A stretch of DNA of 9,416 bases from Clostridiales bacterium. GTDB taxonomy: Bacteria; Bacillota; Clostridia; Oscillospirales; Oscillospiraceae. A program made the position numbers and the translations under genes. Below the pieces are notes generated by a model, which did not search any database, was not told where the DNA came from, and worked only from the letters and a program-made list of their open reading frames with translations. The stretch's first letter is position 1. The number at the start of each line of letters is the position of its first letter. Below are positions 1-5,865 of this stretch, one piece after another. The DNA lies in contig JAQXNP010000083.1 in assembly GCA_029098065.1 (NCBI GenBank), positions 1 to 9,416 of the forward strand. Direction: 5' to 3'.

Positions 1-608
1 AGCCTGAGCGCCGCTATAAGCAATATCCCCATGAGTTCTCCGGCGGCATGCGCCAGCGGGTTGTCATTGCCATCGCCGTGGCCTGCCGGCCCAAGATCCT
101 CATCTGCGACGAACCCACCACCGCTCTGGATGTGACCATCCAGGCCCAGATTCTGGACCTCATCAAGCAGCTCCAGAAGAAACTGGATCTGACCACCATC
201 TATATCACCCATGACCTGGGCGTGGTGGCCAACGTCGCCGACCGCATCGCCGTTATGTACGCCGGCGATATCGTGGAAGTGGGGACCTGTGAGGAGGTCT
301 TTTACGATCCCAAACACCCCTACACCTGGGCTCTTCTGTCCTCCCTTCCCCAGCTGGGCGTAAAGGGGGAGGATCTTTACTCCATCCAGGGAACCCCTCC
401 CAACCTCTTCTACGAGGTGGAGGGGGACGCCTTCGCCCCCCGGAATCCCCAGGCACTGAAGATCGACTTCTTGGAGCGTCCCCCGTTCTTCCAGGTGTCT
501 CCCACCCACAAGGCCCGGACCTGGCTCCTGGATCCCCGGGCCCCCAAGGTGGAGCCGCCGGAACACGTGCGCCATCTCCGCCAGCAGGGAGGGAAACGAC
601 ATGCCTGA
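1..608 (+). CDS. oppD: Oligopeptide ABC transporter ATP-binding protein, OppD type (5' end outside window)
   Basis: One of two cytoplasmic ATPases that power an oligopeptide importer. The reading frame is open from base 3 with no start, so the gene is cut by the window edge and the Walker A region is missing. Visible in order: ABC signature FSGGMRQR (about bases 36-59), Walker B ILICDEP with D-loop TALD just after, the H-loop ITHD, then the C-terminal oligopeptide-transporter extension beginning KHPYTWALL. The tail ([25 protein letters not shown]) resembles the lactococcal OppD subgroup. It has no cysteine cluster, unlike many DppD/OppD proteins whose tail carries cysteines. Its stop overlaps the start of the next ATPase by 8 bases, so the two are translated together. 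The permeases and binding protein presumably lie upstream. Assignment to the peptide-transporter family is firm. Substrate is inferred from the downstream peptidase genes. Confidence 0.93.
   Translation, partial: PERRYKQYPHEFSGGMRQRVVIAIAVACRPKILICDEPTTALDVTIQAQILDLIKQLQKKLDLTTIYITHDLGVVANVADRIAVMYAGDIVEVGTCEEVFYDPKHPYTWALLSSLPQLGVKGEDLYSIQGTPPNLFYEVEGDAFAPRNPQALKIDFLERPPFFQVSPTHKARTWLLDPRAPKVEPPEHVRHLRQQGGKRHA
586..593 (+). promoter_or_regulatory. Ribosome binding site of oppF inside oppD
   Basis: AGGGAGGG lies 7 bases before the ATG at 601 and within the last codons of the upstream ATPase gene. It fixes the oppF start and shows that the 8-base gene overlap is real. Confidence 0.8.
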
Positions 609-1536
609 AACAAAGGAAAAGCTGCTGGAGGTGGAGAACCTCCAGGTTGTCTTCGGCTCCCGCCGCCGCCCCTTCAAGGCGGTAGACGGAGTTTCTTTCG
701 ATATCTATAAGGGCGAGACCTTCGGTCTGGTGGGCGAATCCGGCTCCGGCAAGACCACCATCGGCCGGGCCATTATCCGCATCAACCCCGTCGCGGGAGG
801 CGCCGTCCGCTATAAGGGCGAGGTCATCTCCGGCAAGGTGAGCCGGGAACTGGACCGGAAGATCATCCACGAGATCCAGATGATCTTCCAGGACCCCATG
901 GCCTCCCTCAATGAGCGGGCCAAGGTGGACTACATCGTCTCCGAGGGGCTCTACTCCCTGGATCAGCATCTCTCCGAGGAAGCGCGGCAGGCCAAGGTAG
1001 ACGCGGCCCTCACCGCCGTAGGGCTGCTCCCCGAATTTTCCAGCCGTTTCCCCCATGAGTTCTCCGGCGGCCAGCGCCAGCGCATCGGCATCGCCCGGGC
1101 CCTCATCATGGAGCCCGAGTTCATCATTGCCGATGAGCCCATCTCCGCTCTGGACGTGTCCATCCGGGCCCAGGTGCTCAATCTCATGTCCCGGCTTCAG
1201 AAGGAGCGGGGACTCACCTACCTGTTCATCGCCCACGATCTCTCCGTGGTCCGTTTCATCTCGGACCGCATCGGCGTCATTTACAAGGGCAAGCTCATGG
1301 AGCTGGCCGAGACCGAACAGCTCTTTGCCCATCCCCTTCACCCCTATACCCGGGCTCTTCTCTCCGCCATCCCCATGCCCGACCCTATCGGAGAGCGGTA
1401 CAAGCAGCTTGTGGTCTACGATCCCACGCTGCATCATGATAGTGAAGAGAACCCGCCGCGGTGGGAGGAGCTGGAACCCGGCCATTTCGTCCGGGGCAGC
1501 GCCGGGGAGCTGGACGAATACCGCAGGCACCTGTAA
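601..1536 (+). CDS. oppF: Oligopeptide ABC transporter ATP-binding protein, OppF type
   Basis: Second ATPase of the oligopeptide importer, working as a heterodimer with the upstream OppD-like subunit on the inner face of the membrane. The 311-residue length is normal for OppF. Motifs in order: Walker A GESGSGKT (residues 45-52), Q-loop Gln97 in FQDP, signature FSGGQRQ (154-160), Walker B FIIADEP (174-180), D-loop SALD (182-185), H-loop His212, and the family C-terminal HPYTRALL (247-254). The tail motif PGHFV near residue 293 is typical of Gram-positive OppF. All nucleotide-binding residues are intact, so it should be an active ATPase. The ATG at 601 has a strong ribosome binding site, and translation is probably coupled to oppD. 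A hairpin follows the stop and may limit readthrough into the peptidase genes. Peptide transporter: very sure. Cell-wall peptide as substrate: inference from neighbours. Confidence 0.95.
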   Translation: MPETKEKLLEVENLQVVFGSRRRPFKAVDGVSFDIYKGETFGLVGESGSGKTTIGRAIIRINPVAGGAVRYKGEVISGKVSRELDRKIIHEIQMIFQDPMASLNERAKVDYIVSEGLYSLDQHLSEEARQAKVDAALTAVGLLPEFSSRFPHEFSGGQRQRIGIARALIMEPEFIIADEPISALDVSIRAQVLNLMSRLQKERGLTYLFIAHDLSVVRFISDRIGVIYKGKLMELAETEQLFAHPLHPYTRALLSAIPMPDPIGERYKQLVVYDPTLHHDSEENPPRWEELEPGHFVRGSAGELDEYRRHL

Positions 1537-1558
1537 CTGTCCTGCCGCCGTGTTTGGC

Positions 1559-1601
1559 TCAGGGACGGGTGGAAACACCCGTCCCTGACCCTTCCTCTTT
1601 T
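1559..1601 (+). terminator. Hairpin with GAAA tetraloop after oppF, probable (leaky) terminator
   Basis: A perfect 13-bp stem pairs 1559-1571 with 1576-1588 and closes on a GAAA (GNRA) tetraloop at 1572-1575. The T-rich stretch TCTTTT lies at 1596-1601, about 7 bases after the stem rather than directly on it. This weakens it as an intrinsic terminator. It starts 22 bases after the oppF stop and ends about 40 bases before ldcA. It may set a step-down in expression between importer and peptidase genes, or protect the oppF mRNA end. Confidence 0.65.
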
Positions 1602-1615
1602 ATCCTGACTTTTCG

Positions 1616-1620
1616 AGGTG
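1616..1620 (+). promoter_or_regulatory. Ribosome binding site of ldcA
   Basis: AGGTG ends 8 bases before the ATG at 1629. It decides the start: the frame is open further upstream to 1461, but that extension overlaps oppF and encodes no family sequence. Confidence 0.7.
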
Positions 1621-1628
1621 ACAGTTCC

Positions 1629-2543
1629 ATGATTACCCCTGCTTCCCTGTATCCCGGTGCAAAGGTGGCTCTGCTGTGCGCCAGCTCGGCGGTCCCCGCC
1701 GAACGTCTGGAGCCTGCTGTGGCCGCCGTGAAAGCCCTGGGACTGGACCCCGTTGTTTATCCGACCTGCTATTTTGAAAACCGTCACGGCTACTTCGCCG
1801 GAGATGACGCCCAGCGGGCCAAGGACCTGTCCGACGCCTTTGCCGATCCCTCCATCCGCGGCGTGCTGTGCATCCGGGGCGGCTACGGAGCCGGCCGCCT
1901 GCTCCCCCTCCTCGACTGGAAGGAGCTCTCCCGCCACCCCAAGCTCTTCTGCGGGTACAGCGACGTCACCGCCCTCCACATCGCCTTCAACCAGCACTGC
2001 CGTCTCATCACCTACCAGACGCCGATGCCCTCCACCGAATACTACCAGCCGGTGGATGACTTCACCATGACCTACCTCCGCCGGGCCCTGTTCGGAGCCC
2101 TCACCGGCCCCCTGCCCATGGGAGAAAACACGGCAACTCTGGCGGGCGGGAAGGCCTGCGGCCCTCTGTGCGGCGGCAACCTGTCCCTGGTCCGGGACAG
2201 CCTGGGCACCCCCTGGGAGATCGACACCCGGGGAAAGATCCTTTTCCTGGAGGACATCGGAGAGCACACCTATCGGGTGGATGATATGCTCACCCAGCTG
2301 CGCAACGCTGGCAAGCTGGATGACTGCGCCGGTATCCTGCTGGGGGGCTGGACCGACTGTCTGCCCGAATTCCCGGAGAAGACCCTGGAGCTGGAGGAGA
2401 TCTTCCGGGAGCTGCTGCTCCCCACCGGCAAGCCGGTGCTCATGGGCCTCCCCGCCGGACATCTGCTGCCCACCATGTCTCTGCCCATGGGGGCCACCGT
2501 CACCATGGACGCCGATGCCAAAACCCTGGAAGCCGGGGTCTGA
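1629..2543 (+). CDS. ldcA: LD-carboxypeptidase, peptidase family S66 (LdcA/YkfA/MccF type)
   Basis: Serine carboxypeptidase that, in the LdcA branch, removes the terminal D-Ala from murein tetrapeptides (L-Ala-D-Glu-diamino acid-D-Ala) in the cytoplasm during cell-wall recycling. The 304 residues match the family length. Visible signatures: GGYGAGR (84-90), nucleophile Ser111 in GYSDVTALH, GGNLSLV (182-188), the LEDIGE segment with Glu208, and His278 in GLPAGH, together the Ser-Glu-His triad of S66. No signal peptide is visible, which fits a cytosolic enzyme. It follows the oligopeptide ATPases by 92 bases across a hairpin. The NlpC/P60 gene starts 13 bases after its stop, so these two are probably co-transcribed. 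Bacillus subtilis places the same family (YkfA) after its dpp transporter. The related MccF branch cleaves microcin C-type compounds instead. Context favours muropeptide salvage, but substrate is not proven by sequence. Confidence 0.92.
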   Translation: MITPASLYPGAKVALLCASSAVPAERLEPAVAAVKALGLDPVVYPTCYFENRHGYFAGDDAQRAKDLSDAFADPSIRGVLCIRGGYGAGRLLPLLDWKELSRHPKLFCGYSDVTALHIAFNQHCRLITYQTPMPSTEYYQPVDDFTMTYLRRALFGALTGPLPMGENTATLAGGKACGPLCGGNLSLVRDSLGTPWEIDTRGKILFLEDIGEHTYRVDDMLTQLRNAGKLDDCAGILLGGWTDCLPEFPEKTLELEEIFRELLLPTGKPVLMGLPAGHLLPTMSLPMGATVTMDADAKTLEAGV

Positions 2544-2550
2544 GGAGGAG
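2544..2550 (+). promoter_or_regulatory. Ribosome binding site of the NlpC/P60 gene, abutting the ldcA stop
   Basis: GGAGGAG directly follows the TGA of ldcA (2541-2543) and sits 6 bases before the ATG at 2557. This supports translational coupling of the two peptidase genes and fixes the start, since the same frame is open far into ldcA. Confidence 0.8.
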
Positions 2551-2556
2551 TGTATT

Positions 2557-3366
2557 ATGGAAGCTGTTGTCAATTCCGCCCGCTGTCTGCTTTACGGCCG
2601 GCCCAACACCTGCTCGGAACCGGTAGATGAGGTCCTGCTGGGCTGGACCGTCACCCTGCTGAACGAGCCCTGCCGGGGCTGGTACGAAGTCCGCACCGAC
2701 TACGGTTATACCGGCTATATCCCCGCCTCCGCCCTGGCGCTGGGGGAGGGAAACGCAAAGCGCTGGGCCTCGCTGGACCACAGGACCGTATTGCGGGGTA
2801 TCTGCACCCTTCGCTCCCAGCCCCGGGTCCAGGGGCTCCGGATGGAGACTCTGCTCCGGGGCGCCACGGTGGCCGTCCACGGCGCACCCCTGGCCGACGG
2901 CTGGCAGAAGGTCTCCCTCCCTGACGGGCGGGAGGGCTTCACCAAGACCGGCTATCTGGGAGAGATCCCCACCGGACTGGATGAGGCGGCCCTGCGGGAC
3001 CGGGTCACCCAAACGGCCCGGAGCTATCTGGGCACCCATTACGACTGGTCGGGCAAATCTCCCATGGGCATCGACTGCTCCGGTCTGGCCTTCATGGCCT
3101 ACCGGCTCAGCGGCGTCACCATCTGGCGGGATTCCCAGATCAAGGCGGGCTATCCCATCCACGCCATCGACCCCGCCCGGAAGCAGCCGGGAGACCTGCT
3201 CTATTTCCCGGGACATGTGGCGGTCTACCTGGGAGACGGGGAATACATCCACTCCACCGGAAAAGACGGCAGCGACGGGGTTGTCATCAACAGCCTGGAC
3301 CCCGGCTCCCCCCGGTTCCGGCCCGACCTGCTGGAAAATCTGAAGGCTGTCGGGAGCCTGTTTTAA
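2557..3366 (+). CDS. NlpC/P60 cysteine peptidase with two SH3-like domains (YkfC-type gamma-D-glutamyl-diamino acid endopeptidase)
   Basis: A 269-residue protein with the YkfC layout: two SH3-like modules (about 5-62 and 75-135) and a C-terminal NlpC/P60 domain (about 145-265). The catalytic Cys174 lies in GIDCSGLAF, the general base is His220 in GHVAVYLG, and the third polar residue is His232 in YIHST. In family terms such enzymes hydrolyse the bond between D-Glu and the diamino acid of murein peptides, and YkfC requires a free N-terminal L-Ala. I see no signal peptide or lipobox: the protein begins MEAVVNSARC and goes straight into the first SH3 module. It is therefore probably cytosolic and acts on imported peptides, after or alongside the LD-carboxypeptidase encoded just upstream. 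No Ala-Glu epimerase gene (YkfB) lies between them, unlike in Bacillus. NlpC/P60 family: very sure. Exact bond cleaved: inferred from architecture and neighbours. Confidence 0.92.
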   Translation: MEAVVNSARCLLYGRPNTCSEPVDEVLLGWTVTLLNEPCRGWYEVRTDYGYTGYIPASALALGEGNAKRWASLDHRTVLRGICTLRSQPRVQGLRMETLLRGATVAVHGAPLADGWQKVSLPDGREGFTKTGYLGEIPTGLDEAALRDRVTQTARSYLGTHYDWSGKSPMGIDCSGLAFMAYRLSGVTIWRDSQIKAGYPIHAIDPARKQPGDLLYFPGHVAVYLGDGEYIHSTGKDGSDGVVINSLDPGSPRFRPDLLENLKAVGSLF

Positions 3367-3381
3367 GACAGCGCCGCGCAC

Positions 3382-3527
3382 AATCCGGCAAGCGGATTCA
3401 TGGGGCAATCCCGAGTTGGGGAAAAGATATTTTCCCCCGGAATCCCTGGCATTTCAGAAAAATCCCCCGCGCCGGTTCAAAAGCTCCGCCAAAGGCCGTC
3501 GGCGCGGTTGTGCGGCGCGCCTGAACC
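3382..3527. repeat. Cluster of inverted repeats in the spacer after the NlpC/P60 gene
   Basis: The 234-base spacer 3367-3600 has no supportable gene but several inverted repeats. These are AATCCG/CGGATT (3382-3387 with 3393-3398), a perfect 8-bp arm pair GGGGAAAA/TTTTCCCC around a GATA loop (3418-3437), CCGCGCCG/CGGCGCGG (3467-3474 with 3500-3507), GGCGCG/CGCGCC (3501-3506 with 3516-3521), and GGTTCA/TGAACC (3474-3479 with 3522-3527). Some arms compete for the same partner. None is followed by a T tract, so they are not ordinary terminators. Role unknown. Confidence 0.5.
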
Positions 3528-3535
3528 ATTCACGC

Positions 3536-3575
3536 AAAAAGCCCGCCCGCCGTCTGACTGACGGCGGGCGGGTTT
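3536..3575. terminator. Bidirectional terminator between convergent operons
   Basis: A perfect 13-bp GC-rich stem (3542-3554 with 3560-3572) surrounds the loop TGACT. On the minus strand it is followed after one base by five T (A at 3536-3540), a good intrinsic terminator about 30 bases after the anti-sigma stop. On the plus strand it is followed by only TTTCT, a weaker stop for transcription coming from the peptidase genes. Confidence 0.85.
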
Positions 3576-3600
3576 CTGCTCCCGGGAATCCCGCTTCCCT

Positions 3601-4752
3601 TTATTCGGCAGAGACGGGAATCCGGATCTCCCCGTATTGGACATAGTCCACCCGGGTCAGATCCAGGGGCTGGTCGAACACCTCGTAGTCCTCGTATCGG
3701 GTGACATAGGTGTCGCTGACATAGTTGGCGGGGTCAAACCGGGGATCCTCCAGATTCCCGCCGCGGTCCTCCTCAGACGGGACGCCGGAGGACTGGCGGG
3801 ACTCCGGCCAGAATACCGTGCCGTCCTTCAGGACGATCTGGAGGGGGCCGACGCCGGGCAAAACCCAGTCATTCTCCTCCACGGTGGACTGAAACTCCCA
3901 GTAGATGCTCAGGGGGGAGAGCTCCAGCCGCTCCAGAGCGTTGGTGTACCCATAGGTCTCATTCTTCCAGACCGCGTCCGTGCAGTCCGGAGAAAGCACC
4001 TTGCTCTCATAGTACATGCCGATGTCAAAGGCAAACTCCCCGCTGAGGATTTGGGTGTATTCCTTGTAGAGCGACTGGATCCACAGACCGTGGATGGTCA
4101 GGAGCTTGGACACGCCGTCGTTGAAGTTCAGATCAGTGCCCGGCTGGGCGGTATAGCGGATGACCACCTCCTTCACATTGTCCGTGGGATCGCTGTCGGG
4201 CAGCCATTCCAGATTGATGCCGTAGCCGTAGGACTGGTACGCGCTGGTGTCCAGCGTCATCTTTTCCTCCGGCCCCTGGTTCCCGAACAGCTGGTAGTAG
4301 CCGTCCACGTCCGGGTCCAGGTCGGGGAGAACCACATCCTCCGGGGCCTCGATGCGCAGGCGCAGGTAATAGACGTGCTCGTCGGCCAGGGCGGCGATGG
4401 GGGTCATGGTGGTGCCGCCGCTGGTCACGCCGCCCTCAAAGGTTTTGCCCATCTGGTCCATGACCGCCACCTGGGTGTCGGTGAGTTCTTTCCCGTCTTT
4501 TTGAAAGACGTCCCGGAACAGCGTCCCGGCCCCCAGAACATAATTCACCGCCAGCGCAGAGGCGGACAGCGCCGCGATCACCGCCGCCGCAGCCAGTACG
4601 CGGATATGGATCCGGCGTCTCCCGGTCTTTTTCTCTGTGATTTGTTTCATCGTCAGCTCCTTGATCCGGGACGGAGAGAGGGGCGTCCCGTCCTCCAGAT
4701 TCAGATCCTCCTCCACATAAGCATCCAGCAGGTCTGAAATATCACGCTTCAT
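3601..4752 (-). CDS. Membrane-anchored anti-sigma factor, DUF4179-type
   Basis: A 383-residue single-pass protein encoded directly after, and overlapping, an ECF sigma factor. The N-terminal 45 residues (starting MKRDISDLLDAY) form a short cytoplasmic segment of the kind that binds the sigma factor. A basic KKTGRRR stretch precedes one membrane segment at about 51-70 (alanine-rich, VLAAAAVIAALSASALAV), with the large remainder predicted outside. The sequence after the membrane segment, with VFQKDGKELTD near 82-92, has the look of DUF4179 anti-sigma proteins of Clostridia, and a beta-rich C-terminal part follows. No zinc-binding His-x3-Cys-x2-Cys motif of classical ZAS anti-sigmas is present. 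In family terms it should hold the sigma factor inactive until an envelope signal. The signal is unknown. The start is fixed by AAGGAGAG 10 bases upstream, and the start overlaps the sigma stop by 11 bases. Anti-sigma role is inferred from gene order and layout. Confidence 0.82.
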   Translation of the reverse strand: MKRDISDLLDAYVEEDLNLEDGTPLSPSRIKELTMKQITEKKTGRRRIHIRVLAAAAVIAALSASALAVNYVLGAGTLFRDVFQKDGKELTDTQVAVMDQMGKTFEGGVTSGGTTMTPIAALADEHVYYLRLRIEAPEDVVLPDLDPDVDGYYQLFGNQGPEEKMTLDTSAYQSYGYGINLEWLPDSDPTDNVKEVVIRYTAQPGTDLNFNDGVSKLLTIHGLWIQSLYKEYTQILSGEFAFDIGMYYESKVLSPDCTDAVWKNETYGYTNALERLELSPLSIYWEFQSTVEENDWVLPGVGPLQIVLKDGTVFWPESRQSSGVPSEEDRGGNLEDPRFDPANYVSDTYVTRYEDYEVFDQPLDLTRVDYVQYGEIRIPVSAE

Positions 4753-5233
4753 ACGCGGGGCACTCTCCTTCCGTCAATAGTTCTTTCAGTTTCAAACGAC
4801 CTCTCCGCAGCCGGGTTTTGACCGTGGACTCATTCAGGTCCATGGCGGCGGAGACCTCTTTCACACTCTGGGCGTAATAGTAATGCCGCAGAAAGATCTC
4901 CCGGTCCTGCGGGGAAAGGGCGTTCACCGCCCGGCGGACCAGCCGCTGTTCCTCCTCCCGCTCCAGCCCGTCGCCGGGGAACTCCGTTCCGGGAAGGTCC
5001 AGTACGCCGTCTTCCAGCGGGAGGGTTTTCCCCAGTTCTCTCAGCTTGTTTTTTGCCTTGTTTCTGGCCACCGCACCCAGCCAGCCCTTCACATGGCCGG
5101 GCCTCAGGTCCTCCGCCTGGCTCCAGGCGGCCACAAACACGTCGGAGACCACCTCCTCCCCATCCTCCGGCGTCATGGAGCCCCGGAGGATGTTCCATAC
5201 CACCGCGGAGACATAGGGAATATACCGGTCCAT
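4742..5233 (-). CDS. ECF-type RNA polymerase sigma factor (natural N-terminus displaced by a frame break)
   Basis: Sigma-70 family ECF regulator that directs RNA polymerase to its own regulon. From the ATG at 5233 it is 163 residues. Region 2 includes DRYIPYVSAVVWNIL and VVSDVFVAAW (the usual DVF.aaW core), with GWLGAVARNKAKNKLR after it. Region 4 runs from LSPQDREIFLRHYYY (about residues 105-119) through a helix-turn-helix ending ESTVKTRLRRGRLKLKELL. The same frame stays open upstream to 5296 and encodes IRAGEASGLEAL directly before the Met, which is the expected first helix of region 2, yet that stretch has no ATG, GTG or TTG. The proper start appears to be ATG 5295 in another frame (see the leader entry). 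Without it the protein lacks part of region 2. GGAAG 5 bases before 5233 allows internal initiation. The gene overlaps the anti-sigma gene by 11 bases. Family call is firm, true start uncertain. Confidence 0.88.
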   Translation of the reverse strand: MDRYIPYVSAVVWNILRGSMTPEDGEEVVSDVFVAAWSQAEDLRPGHVKGWLGAVARNKAKNKLRELGKTLPLEDGVLDLPGTEFPGDGLEREEEQRLVRRAVNALSPQDREIFLRHYYYAQSVKEVSAAMDLNESTVKTRLRRGRLKLKELLTEGECPAYEA

Positions 5234-5265
5234 CAGGGCTTCCAGCCCGGAGGCTTCCCCGGCTC

Positions 5266-5295
5266 TTATTTTTTCAGAATCCCTTCTTCTCTCAT
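5266..5295 (-). CDS. Nine-codon leader or displaced N-terminus of the ECF sigma factor
   Basis: ATG 5295 opens MREEGILKK and then meets TAA (5266-5268). It has the best start signals of the locus: GGGAG at 5304-5308, 8 bases upstream, and a promoter about 40 bases upstream. Its last codons are AAA AAA from a run of six A in the mRNA (plus-strand T at 5269-5274). Slipping back one base at this run reads ILKK then IRAGEASG and on into the sigma factor. This gives a 184-residue protein with a standard ECF N-terminus. It could be a programmed -1 shift, a homopolymer error, a real inactivating deletion, or a leader peptide followed by reinitiation at 5233. Confidence 0.55.
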   Translation of the reverse strand: MREEGILKK

Positions 5296-5335
5296 CTCAA
5301 CGACTCCCGCCCGGTTTTGAAAGCTGCTTTCACTT

Positions 5336-5344
5336 ATCATATCA
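5336..5344 (-). promoter_or_regulatory. Extended -10 promoter of the sigma/anti-sigma operon
   Basis: TGATATGAT on the minus strand is a TG-N-TATGAT extended -10 element, placing transcription start near 5329 and a leader of about 35 bases before ATG 5295. No good -35 sits 16-18 bases upstream. A TGAAAC (5362-5367), which resembles the ECF -35 element, lies 20 bases upstream of the TATGAT hexamer and could belong to an overlapping autoregulated promoter, but no CGTA-like -10 partner is evident. Confidence 0.5.
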
Positions 5345-5406
5345 CAGAATTTCAGGCCGGGGTTTCACCCTGCGGCGGCAAAATCGCCCGGACGGAGCGC
5401 GCAGAC

Positions 5407-5442
5407 AAAAAGGGCGCCTGCGTCCAATCGCCGCAGGCGCCC
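5407..5442 (-). terminator. Terminator of the recG operon
   Basis: A perfect 11-bp stem, GGGCGCCTGCG/CGCAGGCGCCC (5412-5422 with 5432-5442), has a 9-base loop. On the minus strand five T follow it immediately (A at 5407-5411). It begins 15 bases after the stop of the C_GCAxxG_C_C gene, and it insulates the sigma operon promoter downstream. Confidence 0.88.
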
Positions 5443-5457
5443 CTCTTTCCGTAACGT

Positions 5458-5841
5458 TTATTCTCCCAGCAGTTCCCGGGTCATCTCCACCGCTTCAAAA
5501 ACCAGCCCGTCACAGTGAGTCTTCTTTTCCTCTCCCCGCTCCCGGGCCGCCGCCAGCAGTTCCCTGCAGTTCAGCGTGCCGTGCTTCTCCCGGAACCGGC
5601 GCATCAGCTCCGGTCCGGCCTCATTGCCGGCTCCCGCCATCCCCAGGGTCATAAGGGCCCCGGTCACCGCTCCGCACACCGAGCCGCAGCGCATTCCGGA
5701 GCCGAAAAAGGCCCCCGCCTTCCGAGCGGTCTCCTCATCCAGACCGCACCGGCCGCAGAACGGCATCAGGACGGATTGGCAGCAGTTGTAGTGGGTGGTC
5801 TGATCTGCCCGAAGGGCCTTCGCTTTCTCCATGTAATCCAT
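5458..5841 (-). CDS. C_GCAxxG_C_C family small cysteine-rich protein
   Basis: A 127-residue soluble protein with the spaced cysteines that define the C_GCAxxG_C_C family (PF09719): Cys20-Cys21 in NCCQSV, Cys52 and Cys56 leading into the core CGAVTG (56-61) and GALMTLGM, then Cys92 in LNCREL and Cys110 in HCDGL. Two further cysteines lie at 29 and 32 (CGRC). Such conserved cysteines suggest a redox or metal-binding role, and the family is often found near redox genes. No reaction has been assigned that I know of. There is no signal peptide or membrane segment. The start at 5841 is preferred because AAAGGGAG (5852-5859) lies 10 bases upstream. A second ATG at 5832 would be too far. It begins 24 bases after the recG stop and shares its terminator, so it is probably the last gene of that operon. 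Family is sure, function open. Confidence 0.9.
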   Translation of the reverse strand: MDYMEKAKALRADQTTHYNCCQSVLMPFCGRCGLDEETARKAGAFFGSGMRCGSVCGAVTGALMTLGMAGAGNEAGPELMRRFREKHGTLNCRELLAAARERGEEKKTHCDGLVFEAVEMTRELLGE

Positions 5842-5865
5842 ATTCTTGTCTCTCCCTTTCTCTCT

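Noticed and set aside
27..1072. Near-identical stretch CATGAGTTCTCCGGCGG in both ATPase genes as a repeat element
   Set aside because: It encodes the shared ABC signature HEFSGG in two paralogous ATPases. Similarity elsewhere is only at the protein level.
1461..1628. N-terminal extension of ldcA into oppF
   Set aside because: The frame is open, but the extension overlaps the oppF end and the hairpin. ATG 1629 has a proper ribosome site and the normal S66 N-terminus.
2281..2556. N-terminal extension of the NlpC/P60 gene into ldcA
   Set aside because: This is an out-of-frame reading of ldcA. GGAGGAG and ATG 2557 give the expected start of the SH3 module.
3637..4737. Plus-strand open frame opposite the anti-sigma gene, and 253-1578 and 2500-3408 on the minus strand
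   Set aside because: All three are shadows of well-supported genes on the other strand. They cross gene boundaries and lack family signatures.
5362..5367. TGAAAC as a true ECF -35 element for sigma autoregulation
   Set aside because: It is 20 bases from the TATGAT hexamer, and no CGTA-like -10 lies at the right distance. Kept only as a possibility in the promoter entry.
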